Shown piece by piece: positions 26,030-33,707 of a stretch of DNA of 62,495 nucleotides (its first letter is position 1; each line of letters opens with the position of its first letter). A model generated the notes under the pieces. The model did no database searches. It saw only the letters and a program-made list of their open reading frames with translations, and was not told where the DNA came from. Position numbers and translations under genes: made by a program. Location: the NCBI GenBank assembly GCA_039029535.1, contig JBCCFW010000024.1, positions 1 to 62,495 on the forward strand, written 5' to 3'. The DNA comes from JBCCFW01 sp039029535. Lineage in GTDB: Bacteria > Acidobacteriota > JBCCFW01.

Positions 26030-26941
26030 ATGTCCTCCACCGGTCCCATGGGAGCCGACGCTCCCGACCCGGAGCCGACAGCGGGTCCCGCCGTGTCCGC
26101 GACCCTCGCCGATCCCGAGGACCGCCTCGCCGCCATCGCGCGCGGAGAGACGATCACCTCCGAGATCCACCCGCAGCTCGCTGAGGAGGAGCACGTTCTC
26201 GACGTCGAGGACTTCTCCCTCTGGTACGGCGACAAGCAGGCTCTCTGGGACATCGGGATGTCGGTGCCTCGCGGGAAGGTGACCGCGCTCATCGGCCCTT
26301 CGGGCTGTGGCAAGTCGACCCTGCTCCGCTCCGTCAACCGGATGAACGACCTCATCCCGGGCGTGCGGATCGGCGGGCGGATGCGGCTGAACGGAGACGA
26401 CATCCACGCCCCGGGCGTCGACGTCATCGAGCTCCGGAAGCGGATGGGGATGGTCTTCCAGAAGTCCAACCCGTTCCCGATGAGCATCTTCGAGAACGTG
26501 ATCTACCCCCTGCGCATCGACGGGGAGCGGGATCCGGCGGTTCTCGAGGAGGTCTGCGAGCGCAGCCTGCGTGGCGCGGCCCTCTGGGACGAGGCCAAGG
26601 ATCGCCTTCAAGACAGCGCTCTCGGCCTCTCCGGTGGTCAGCAGCAGCGGCTCTGCATCGCCCGCGCCATCGCGGCCGAGCCCGAGGTCCTGCTGATGGA
26701 CGAGCCCTGCTCGGCTCTCGACCCCCTGGCGACGGGGCGGATCGAGGACCTCATCCAAGAGATGAAGGGCACCTACTCGATCCTCATGGTGACCCACAAC
26801 ATGCAGCAGGCCTCGCGCACCAGCGACTACACGGCCTTCATGTACCTGGGTCAGCTCATCGAGTACGGGCCGACGGCGGAGATCTTCTCGCGCCCGAAGC
26901 TCGACGTCACCGAGCAATACGTCACCGGCCGCTTCGGCTAA
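26030..26941 (+). CDS. pstB: Phosphate ABC transporter ATPase PstB
   Basis: This 303-residue ABC ATPase has Walker A GPSGCGKST at 89-97, Q-loop 'MVFQKSNPFPMS', signature LSGGQQQR from residue 200, Walker B 'VLLMDEPCSALDP' and the switch His in 'MVTHNMQQA'. These are diagnostic of PstB. An acidic N-terminal extension of about 50 residues precedes the ATPase domain. AGGAG lies 8 nt before the ATG; the longer frame to 25916 has no support. A 156-bp gap separates it from pstA, containing an inverted repeat GATTC/GAATC (25884-25897) and a TAACG element, so it may have its own promoter. Confidence 0.95.
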   Translation: MSSTGPMGADAPDPEPTAGPAVSATLADPEDRLAAIARGETITSEIHPQLAEEEHVLDVEDFSLWYGDKQALWDIGMSVPRGKVTALIGPSGCGKSTLLRSVNRMNDLIPGVRIGGRMRLNGDDIHAPGVDVIELRKRMGMVFQKSNPFPMSIFENVIYPLRIDGERDPAVLEEVCERSLRGAALWDEAKDRLQDSALGLSGGQQQRLCIARAIAAEPEVLLMDEPCSALDPLATGRIEDLIQEMKGTYSILMVTHNMQQASRTSDYTAFMYLGQLIEYGPTAEIFSRPKLDVTEQYVTGRFG

Positions 26942-26999
26942 ACCATCCGGCGGTCTTTCGCGCCCCTGGCGGCGTTCCGCTTCGCTCGCCTACCAAGAG

Positions 27000-27197
27000 C
27001 GTAGGCGTCGCTCAGCGCGCCTTGCCAGGAGCACGAAATCCTCGCCGGCTGTTCGTTGCGGGTAGCCGATCCGCTACAGGCCTTGCCCAGAGACCGCCGT
27101 GGGTGGTCGTTGTGGGCAGCCGAACCGCTGCTGGGCCTTGCCTGACTGGGCTTGTCCGAGGCCGTTGCGAATGGCCGATCTGCGACCGGTAGGGCCT
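27000..27197 (+). repeat. Degenerate ~54-bp tandem repeat array
   Basis: Three copies of a unit beginning CGTTG(C/T)G and ending GGCCT or GGCCTTGCC occur at 27054-27087, 27108-27142 and 27163-27197, with start spacing of 54 and 55 bp. A more degenerate copy ending CTTGCC is at 27000-27026. The shared core includes (A/G)GCCGA(T/A)C. The array fills the gap between pstB and the PDKH-repeat gene. No reading frame crosses it convincingly. It is too degenerate and too short for CRISPR. Confidence 0.55.
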
Positions 27198-27278
27198 CAA
27201 TCTGAGGTCCTCATCGTTTCCTAGCGTGCGCTTGCTTCACTTCCGGTGTCTCTCGACCCATCGCACCGGAGTTCCTCG

Positions 27279-28511
27279 ATGTCGTTCGCTCGTGTCGCGA
27301 CCTGCACCCTGCTCCTGGCCGCCCTGCCCCTGACGGCCTCGGCCTTCATCACCCCCGATGCCTGGAAGAAGAAGGAGCTCCCCGCCCTTCGCGTCATCCA
27401 GCACGAGGGCGCCCGCTGGGTCTTCGAGGAAGGCTCGGAGGCCCATGAGAAGGCCCTGAAGGGCGTCTTCCCCGACAAGCACGTGACCGGCTTCGAGACC
27501 AACGCAGCCGGCGCCTTCATCACGAAGGCCCCCAGTCGCGACCTTCTCGCCTCCTTCCGTGCCCGCCGCCCCGGCTACCGCGTGGTCGTCGTCGACGGAC
27601 AGCACCGCATCCTCCCGGCCGGCGCCATGTCCTCCGAGCTTCCGGAGAAGCACGTGACTCGCCTCGTGAACGAGGGCGGTCAGGTGGCCGTGTACAAGGC
27701 GGCTGACAAGGACACGCTCACCGGCTACCTCGAGTCCAAGCCGGGTTACGCCTGTCTGGTGCACGAAGGGCGGCGCTGGATCCTCGCCTCCGGCTCGAAG
27801 ACGCTCGACGCCGCCCTCGCCGGCCGCTTCCCCGACAAGCACGTCTCACGCATCGTGAGCGACGGCGACACCGTCCGCGTCCTCAAGTCGCCGGACCGCC
27901 TCACCCTCACCTCCTACCTCGAGAGCCGCCCCGGCCACTCCTGCCGCGTGAGCGATGAGGGTCATCTCTGGCTCTTCCGGGAGGGCTCCGCCGAGGAGAC
28001 CGCGTTCGACGAAGGCCATCGCCCTGACAAGCACGTCACCCGCATGGTCTCGGACGACGGCCACGTGACCGTCCTGAAGGCCGTCGACCGGCACGCCCTC
28101 GACGGCTGGTTCGCCGCTCGGCCGGGCTTCGTCCTGCGCCAGCATGACGACCGCACCTGGGTCCTCCCCGAGGGCTCCCTCGACCTGGCGCGCTTCGCAG
28201 CCGGCCACGTCCCCGAGAAGCACGTCACCCGCATCGTCTCCACCCAGGGCGGCATCCTTTCCTTGAAGTTCACCAGCGCCGAGGTGCTCCGGGCCTGGGA
28301 GGCTTCCAAGCGCGGCTTCGTCAACCGGCTCCACGAGGGCCAAATCTGGGTGTTCCGGGAGGGCTCGCCGGCCCTCGCCGCCTTCGATGAGGGCGCCGTC
28401 CCCGACAAGCACGCCACGCGACTCCGCACCGATGGCGGTCACGTCATCTCGATGAAGTCGCCCGAGGCCGCCACCCTGGATGCCTGGGAGGCCGCTCCCG
28501 GCTGGAGCTAG
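27279..28511 (+). CDS. Secreted protein of six ~63-residue PDKH/PEKH repeats
   Basis: This 410-residue protein has a signal peptide (MSFARVATCTLLLAALPLTASA) and then a repeat. The P(D/E)KH core is at residues 65, 122, 185, 249, 312 and 375, so the unit is 57-64 residues. The fuller consensus is a 'W.F.EGS' strand pair, a 'F..G..P(D/E)KHVTR' turn, 'V.S.GG.V.VLKS' strands and a helix ending 'L..(Y/W)..SRPG'. The even spacing suggests a solenoid or propeller, possibly six-bladed. GGAG is 7 nt before the ATG at 27279. The conserved Lys-His could bind an anion or metal. I do not recognise the family; it follows the pst genes but has its own terminator. Confidence 0.85.
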   Translation: MSFARVATCTLLLAALPLTASAFITPDAWKKKELPALRVIQHEGARWVFEEGSEAHEKALKGVFPDKHVTGFETNAAGAFITKAPSRDLLASFRARRPGYRVVVVDGQHRILPAGAMSSELPEKHVTRLVNEGGQVAVYKAADKDTLTGYLESKPGYACLVHEGRRWILASGSKTLDAALAGRFPDKHVSRIVSDGDTVRVLKSPDRLTLTSYLESRPGHSCRVSDEGHLWLFREGSAEETAFDEGHRPDKHVTRMVSDDGHVTVLKAVDRHALDGWFAARPGFVLRQHDDRTWVLPEGSLDLARFAAGHVPEKHVTRIVSTQGGILSLKFTSAEVLRAWEASKRGFVNRLHEGQIWVFREGSPALAAFDEGAVPDKHATRLRTDGGHVISMKSPEAATLDAWEAAPGWS

Positions 28512-28536
28512 GGAGAGGCCTCCCACCCTCGGAGAA

Positions 28537-28574
28537 GGCCCGGAGGGCTCGGAGACGCCGTCTCCGGGCCCTTT
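28537..28574 (+). terminator. Rho-independent terminator
   Basis: A 9-bp stem (GGCCCGGAG/CTCCGGGCC) with a 16-nt loop is followed by CTTTT, 25 nt after the stop of the PDKH-repeat gene. This is a standard intrinsic terminator. Confidence 0.75.
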
Positions 28575-29243
28575 TCGCGTCTCAGCGTTCCTTTCCCTCC
28601 AGGCCTGAAGTGCGTGGCGGTGCGTGCTAGTGCGCCCCATCACGACAGCCGCCGGAGATGGAGGCAGGAGAGCGTGGCAGGACAACCCGATCCAGGGTTC
28701 GGGGCCCGTGTCGAATCGCCCTGGAGCTTGACGAGATTCGGGCCAGGGCCTTACCCCTAACCTGATTCGACCAGTTTTCCTGAAGAAGCGCCGTGTCGTG
28801 CCGCGCGGGTTGGGATGCCCGTGCTCGACGATGTCGGTCGGTTCTCTCGGGCGTGAGGCGGCTGGGCCCCGCGAGGGGTGCGGTCAGTTGCGAGGCGGTC
28901 AGCCCCGATCGGGGCGCGTCGATGGCTGGTCAAGATCGGTAGTGTCATTTCTGATGACATCCCGCAGACGCGGGTACACCATTTAACTCAATAGCAACTC
29001 ATCCGGCTCGTGCCGCCCCCGATGTCATCATTCTCATCGGCAGCGGGAAGCGACGTGAGCCTCCGTGGCCCCTGGGGAAGGGGAAGCGCCCGTGGAGCCT
29101 TGGTGGCGCCGCTGGCATGGGAAGGACGGCCTGACGGTCGACATCCGCCCGAGCAGAGTCGGGCTTTCCAAGCCAGCGGCGAGCAGCAGGGTGACGCCGC
29201 CCCAAGCGATTGACTCGTTCCCCCTGGGAGAAAGAGTGAAAAC
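28575..29243. other. Long intergenic region with small hairpins
   Basis: I see no convincing gene in this 669-bp stretch. It contains a 14-bp palindrome GCCCCGATCGGGGC (28902-28915). Two hairpins sit back to back: TGTCAT/ATGACA at 28943-28959 and CCCGC/GCGGG at 28961-28974. These may be part of a long 5' leader for the secreted protein at 29244. They do not match a riboswitch class that I know. Confidence 0.4.
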
Positions 29244-30659
29244 ATGCGTAGACAGCTGATCGGTCTCATCGCCGTCACGGCGATCGCTGCAGCCCCCGCC
29301 CTCGCGCAGGAGGCGGGTAGCTTCAGCGAGCTCAACACCATCGAGCGTCCGTACGACATCTCCGTCGATGAGGGCTCCGGCCTTCGCACCCATGGTGGTG
29401 GCGGCATCGAGGTCTACACGGACCGCCTGACCTTCCTGGACAACTGTCCGGGTCCCGACTCCCCGCTGCTCGACTTCGAGACCGGCCTCATCGGCCCCGG
29501 CGCGGTGTCTGCTTGCACGAACCCGAACTCCTGGACCACCGGCTCGGATCCCTGCCTCAACCCGATGGACCCCCAGGGCAACAACGAGAGCCTCGACATC
29601 CTCTCCGTTGGTGGCGCCTCCGGTGGTGACCCCACGGCTGAGCTCGTCATGCTGGGCCCGGGCTTCCTCGGTTCGCCGTCCTACATCTTCGGGCCGAACT
29701 TCTTCGTCGATGACCTCCGTCTCGAGCCGACCTGCGGCGAGATGACCTGCATCGGCTTCGACCTCTGCCTGCCCCTCGGCGCTCCTGGCGCCCCCGACAT
29801 CCTCGTCTTCGACACGGTCGGCGCCGTCCTCGGCACCGCCTCCGTGTTCGCGACCTCCGGTTGTGCGTTCTTCGGCGTCGTGGCTCCTGAGCCCATCGGT
29901 GCCATCCAGATCGTGACCCCCGCGGCCGTCGGCCTCGGTGGTGAGCTCATCGACAACCTCCAGTTCCAGGAGTGCGGTGGTTCCGACCTCGACGAGATCG
30001 TCGCCGGCCTCGAGATGATCGAAGCCAAGCTCGACGCCAACCTCGACGTCGCGCTCAGCACCCGCGCCAGCCAGACCTCCGTCGACGCCATCGAGGCGAA
30101 GCTCGACAACCTCGACGACTGCGAGATCGTGGACGTCATCCGCCTGCTCCTCCCGAACCAGCCTGAGTACGACTGCGACCACCCGTGTCAGCCCTTCCCG
30201 TCCCCGGGTGAGTGCGGCCTGTGGAACTGGCAGGACGACTCCGCTGCTGGCGACGTTGCCGAGTTCTGCGGCGTGACCATCAGTGGCGATAGCCCCGTCC
30301 TCGTCTTCGACGACGGCAACCCGACCTGCGGCGACGACGACCTCGCCGGTGGTGATGGCAACATCCTCATCCTCGATGCCGGCGGCGCCTGTGCGCCCGA
30401 CGACAACGAGGCTGGCGGCACGATGGTCTTCGACTTCGACGAGCCGACCAACATCACGTACGTGACCATCCGCGACTCGGAAGAGGGCGGCCAGGTCCGC
30501 GCGTACGACTGCGGTGGCGGCCTCCTCGCCGTCGGTGCCATCCTCACCCTCGGTGACGGCGTCGACCAGCAGGTCTTCATCAACGTCACCGGTGCTTGCC
30601 GCATCGAGGTCCAGCTCAACGGTTCCGGCGCTGTCGTCGACATGAACTGCCTGCCCTAG
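29244..30659 (+). CDS. Large secreted protein with choice-of-anchor-like and shared C-terminal domains
   Basis: This 471-residue protein has a signal peptide ending PALAQ. Residues about 55-245 form a beta domain with several Cys and the phrase 'AFFGVVAPEPIGAIQI', which is typical of exported 'choice-of-anchor'-type domains. A short heptad-like helix follows (MIEAKLDANLDVAL, then VDAIEAKLDNLDD). The C-terminal part from about residue 352 ('VFDDGNPTCGDDDLAGG' to the end) is shared with the protein at 49128. Paired Cys suggest disulfides. It is probably a structural or ligand-binding surface protein. No sorting signal is visible at the C-terminus. Confidence 0.85.
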   Translation: MRRQLIGLIAVTAIAAAPALAQEAGSFSELNTIERPYDISVDEGSGLRTHGGGGIEVYTDRLTFLDNCPGPDSPLLDFETGLIGPGAVSACTNPNSWTTGSDPCLNPMDPQGNNESLDILSVGGASGGDPTAELVMLGPGFLGSPSYIFGPNFFVDDLRLEPTCGEMTCIGFDLCLPLGAPGAPDILVFDTVGAVLGTASVFATSGCAFFGVVAPEPIGAIQIVTPAAVGLGGELIDNLQFQECGGSDLDEIVAGLEMIEAKLDANLDVALSTRASQTSVDAIEAKLDNLDDCEIVDVIRLLLPNQPEYDCDHPCQPFPSPGECGLWNWQDDSAAGDVAEFCGVTISGDSPVLVFDDGNPTCGDDDLAGGDGNILILDAGGACAPDDNEAGGTMVFDFDEPTNITYVTIRDSEEGGQVRAYDCGGGLLAVGAILTLGDGVDQQVFINVTGACRIEVQLNGSGAVVDMNCLP

Positions 30660-30674
30660 CTAGTCCAACCGTTC

Positions 30675-30700
30675 TCCCGTCCGGTGACCGCCGGACGGGA
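30675..30700 (+). terminator. Hairpin after the secreted-protein gene
   Basis: A 10-bp perfect stem TCCCGTCCGG/CCGGACGGGA with a 6-nt loop lies 15 nt past the stop. A second hairpin follows, so the two probably end transcription from both converging genes. Confidence 0.6.
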
Positions 30701-30709
30701 ACCGGTTCA

Positions 30710-30746
30710 ACGACCTCTCTCGACCTCGGTCGGGGGAGGTCGTTTC
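30710..30746 (+). terminator. Terminator with a short T-tract
   Basis: An 8-bp stem ACGACCTC/GAGGTCGT encloses an inner CGAC/GTCG stem and is followed by TTC. It lies between the converging secreted-protein and FAD oxidoreductase genes. Confidence 0.6.
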
Positions 30747-30772
30747 ACGTTCAGGGGACCGGTGTTTCGGTC

Positions 30773-31897
30773 TCAGGCGATCACGCGGCCGCGCGTGCCT
30801 CTCACGAGAGCGTCGATGAGGCCCGGCCAGGCGCGTCCCGCTCGCAACACGGGGCCCGTCCACGAAGGCCGGACCAGGCAGTGCTCGAGCAGGCGCCCCA
30901 GCAGGAGCCGCGAGCGAAACGCCGAGCTGCGAGCGCGAGCGTGACGACGTCGTGCTTCGGCGTGACGGAGCTTGCCGTTCAGGACCTCCGACACCGTCTC
31001 GGCCAGGAGTCGGCCGCCCGTGAGGGCCATGGCCATCCCGTCGCCGCAGAGTGGAGCGATGCTGCTCGCGGCGTCTCCCACCTGCCACCGCGAGCCGGGT
31101 CGCTCCCGTGCTCGAGTCGGATCACGCACGGTCGAGCGGGGCTCACCGTCCGGCACGAGCCCAGCGAGCCGTTCCGCTGCGTCCGGGGAGCAACGCGCGG
31201 CCAACGCGAAGAGGTCCTCGGCCGTGCGGACGTGACCGGCGTGAAGACGGGCTTCGACCAGCCCGCAGGCGTTCACCCGGCCGTCCTCGATGGGGGCGAG
31301 CCCGAGATAGCCACCGGGAAACGAGTGCAGCTCCACGCCGACTGGGCCGTCGCCTCGAGCCACCTTGAAGTGCTGCTGGAAGGCGAGCTGACGGGCCGGG
31401 CCGGGAGCAGCGTGACGCTGGAGGCCGAGTCGGCCGCTGGCGTCGATGACGACGCGAGCGACGTGGGCCTCGTCGCCGGCTTCGCTCAGGCCCACCACGC
31501 GGCGTGCATCGTCGTCGATCTCGTCCACTCGGAGGACACGAAAGCCCTCGCGGACGTCCACGCCGGACTCACCGGCAGCTCTAACGAGACCGGCGTCGAG
31601 ACGACGTCGCGAGATCCCACGAGCATCGGGCACGAGTCGGCCGAGAATCTCGTGTCGTCGGCCGTGATGGAAGGTGGTCACTCGATGCTGTTGCATGCGA
31701 GGCGTCCCTTCGAGAAGCGAGGCGACGTCGAGCTCCTCGAGCTCGGCGACGCCGTCGGCCGACAGGAACTCGCCGCAGAGCTTGTCGCGGGGAAACGAAG
31801 AGCGCTCGAGCAGGAGGACGCGATGACCTCGTCGGGCCAGCCAGGTCGCCGTCGTCGAGCCCGCCGGACCGGCCCCGACGACGATGACGTCGTTCAC
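30773..31897 (-). CDS. FAD-dependent oxidoreductase (geranylgeranyl reductase-like)
   Basis: This 374-residue flavoprotein starts with the dinucleotide fold 'VIVVGAGPAGSTTATWLA' and the acidic end of strand 2 (LLLER). Further motifs 'KLCGEFLSADG', 'ARVVIDASGR' and 'VGDAASSIAPLCGDGMAMAL' (GD motif) place it in the PHBH/geranylgeranyl reductase-like group. The GTG start has GGAG 5 nt upstream and overlaps the type III polyketide synthase stop by 4 bp, so it likely modifies that product by hydroxylation or reduction. The frame is open far upstream but only inside the synthase gene. Confidence 0.9.
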   Translation of the reverse strand: MNDVIVVGAGPAGSTTATWLARRGHRVLLLERSSFPRDKLCGEFLSADGVAELEELDVASLLEGTPRMQQHRVTTFHHGRRHEILGRLVPDARGISRRRLDAGLVRAAGESGVDVREGFRVLRVDEIDDDARRVVGLSEAGDEAHVARVVIDASGRLGLQRHAAPGPARQLAFQQHFKVARGDGPVGVELHSFPGGYLGLAPIEDGRVNACGLVEARLHAGHVRTAEDLFALAARCSPDAAERLAGLVPDGEPRSTVRDPTRARERPGSRWQVGDAASSIAPLCGDGMAMALTGGRLLAETVSEVLNGKLRHAEARRRHARARSSAFRSRLLLGRLLEHCLVRPSWTGPVLRAGRAWPGLIDALVRGTRGRVIA

Positions 31898-32997
31898 GCA
31901 CGCTCCAGGGCGATCGCCTCGGTCGACAAGCCCGGCCCGAAGGCCAACGCCACGCCCCGCTGCCAATTCGGATCGCGGAGGAGACGCTCGAGCACGAAGA
32001 AGATCGTCGGCGACGACATGTTGCCGTGCTCGGCGAGCACCGCGCGCGAGGCGGCCAACGCCTCGTCGGATAGGTCGAGGGCCTCGCGCACGGCCCCGAG
32101 GATGGCGGGACCGCCGGGATGCACGGCCCAGGCGTCGCGGTCGGAGAGGACGGCCTGCCAGGACGGCTCCTCGGTGAGACGTCGAAGACCGGCAGCGAGC
32201 AGGCCGGCGAGACGCGAGTCGAGGTGCAACGCGAAGCCGGCGTCGCCGACGGTCCAGGTCATCGCGTCGGCCTCCGCGGCATGCAGGTCGCTGCGCGCTG
32301 CGGTGAGGTGGGGTCCGTCGCTGTCGGTGACCTCGGCTCCGGACACCAGCGCGAGCGCGGCCCCGTCGCCGAAGAGCGCGTTGCCGACCAGCGGGTCCTC
32401 GTCGGCTCCCGCCTGGACGTGGAGTGACGAGAGCTCCAGGCAAGCGACGAGGGAGCGATGACCTGGTTCGACGCGGCAGGCCATGGCCGCGTCACGCAAG
32501 CCGACGAGCCCGGCCTGACAGCCCTGGAAGCCGACGAGCGTCCGGTGGACGTCCGACCTCAGCCCCAGCTCCTCCACGAGCACTCGGTCGAGACCGGGCG
32601 CCAGAAAGCCCGTGCACGAGGCCACCCGCAGGTCGCGCACGTCCTCGAGCACGCTCGGGTCGTCGAGCCGGCTCAGCAAGTCCTGGCAGGCGCTGCGGAG
32701 CAGCCGCGGAGCCTCGCGGGCGAAGAGCGACATCCGCTCACCCGTGGTCGCCGGTCGCGTGAGGACGTCGAGCAGGCTCGTGTTCTCGGGGTCGCCGTGG
32801 AGGGGGAGACAGCCACGCCGACGCTCGATGCCCGCCCGCGTGAAGACGGCGCGGAGGCGTCGTGCGTCCCGAGACGAGAGCGACTGCGCCGTGGTGAAGG
32901 CGTCGATGAGCGTCTCCTGCGAGTGGAGATGCTCGGGACAGGCGAGCCCGATGGCGTTCAGGACGGGCGCCGATGACGTGTTGACGGGACGACCCAC
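31894..32997 (-). CDS. Type III polyketide synthase (chalcone synthase-like)
   Basis: This 367-residue thiolase-fold enzyme has the Cys160 (GFQGCQAG), His293 (AVHPGGPAIL) and Asn326 (HGNMSS) triad with the expected spacing. It also has 'FGDGAAL' and the C-terminal 'ALAFGPGLS'. Such enzymes extend an acyl-CoA or acyl-ACP starter with malonyl-CoA and cyclise it to a pyrone, resorcinol or phloroglucinol. It is coupled to the FAD oxidoreductase, a pairing known from bacterial type III PKS clusters. The methyltransferase often found in those clusters is absent; the divergent pcm gene is not of that type. Confidence 0.94.
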   Translation of the reverse strand: MGRPVNTSSAPVLNAIGLACPEHLHSQETLIDAFTTAQSLSSRDARRLRAVFTRAGIERRRGCLPLHGDPENTSLLDVLTRPATTGERMSLFAREAPRLLRSACQDLLSRLDDPSVLEDVRDLRVASCTGFLAPGLDRVLVEELGLRSDVHRTLVGFQGCQAGLVGLRDAAMACRVEPGHRSLVACLELSSLHVQAGADEDPLVGNALFGDGAALALVSGAEVTDSDGPHLTAARSDLHAAEADAMTWTVGDAGFALHLDSRLAGLLAAGLRRLTEEPSWQAVLSDRDAWAVHPGGPAILGAVREALDLSDEALAASRAVLAEHGNMSSPTIFFVLERLLRDPNWQRGVALAFGPGLSTEAIALERA

Positions 32998-33049
32998 GAA
33001 GTTCCTCGGTCAGAATGCTACTCGCTGACCGATTCCCGGAGCTCTCCCA

Positions 33050-33703
33050 GTGACCCTGCGCACCCTGCTCGAGGAGATCCGCCGCGACGGCGTGCGAGAC
33101 GAGCGCGTGCTCGAAGCGCTCGCCCGCGTGCCGCGCGAGCGCTTCGTCCCGTCGTCTCATCGAGGGCTGGCCCACGGCAACCACCCGCTGCCCATCGCCT
33201 GCGAGCAGACCATCTCGCAGCCGACCATCGTGGCCATGATGACCGAGCTGGCCGAGCTGCAGCCCGGTGACCGCGTGCTGGAGGTCGGCACGGGCTCGGG
33301 GTACCAGACCGCCGTGCTGGCCGAGATGCTGGGCCTGGGAGCCGCGCAGGACGAAACGGTGGAGGACGCTGGGAGTGAGCTCGTCTCCCTGGAGATCCTC
33401 CCCGAGCTCGCGTCGGGTGCAGGGACGCTCTTGAAGGAGCTCGGCTATCGCGGTCTCGACTTGCGGCTCGCCGACGGCCACCGAGGTTGTCCCGAGCGGG
33501 CACCCTTCGATGCGATCGTCGTGACGGCGGCACCGGCACGGCTGCCCATGGCGCTCGCGGATCAGCTCGCCGAACGGGGTCGGCTCGTCATCCCCGTCGG
33601 TGTCGAGCATCAGGAGCTGCTGGTGATCACGAAGATCGACGGGGCGACTCGGGAGCGTCGCGTGATCCCCGTGCGCTTCGTGCCCATGACTGGCGAGAGC
33701 TGA
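33050..33703 (+). CDS. pcm: Protein-L-isoaspartate O-methyltransferase
   Basis: Pcm methylates isoaspartyl residues to start repair of damaged proteins. The 217-residue sequence has 'ARVPRERFVP', 'CEQTISQPTIVAMMTE' and the SAM motif 'VLEVGTGSGYQTAVLAEM'. A further match is 'FDAIVVTAAP'. After motif I there is an acidic insertion of about 15 residues (GAAQDETVEDAGSE) not usual in the family. A GTG start has GGAG about 8 nt upstream. It stands between two divergent or convergent transcription units. Confidence 0.93.
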   Translation: MTLRTLLEEIRRDGVRDERVLEALARVPRERFVPSSHRGLAHGNHPLPIACEQTISQPTIVAMMTELAELQPGDRVLEVGTGSGYQTAVLAEMLGLGAAQDETVEDAGSELVSLEILPELASGAGTLLKELGYRGLDLRLADGHRGCPERAPFDAIVVTAAPARLPMALADQLAERGRLVIPVGVEHQELLVITKIDGATRERRVIPVRFVPMTGES

Positions 33704-33707
33704 GTCG

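Noticed and set aside
27000..27197. Tandem repeats as a CRISPR array
   Set aside because: Units are only partly similar, the gaps are about 20 bp and there are no cas genes, so the array is listed as degenerate tandem repeats.
33050..33703. The methyltransferase next to the type III PKS as a tailoring enzyme
   Set aside because: Its motifs are those of protein-L-isoaspartate methyltransferase and it is transcribed divergently.
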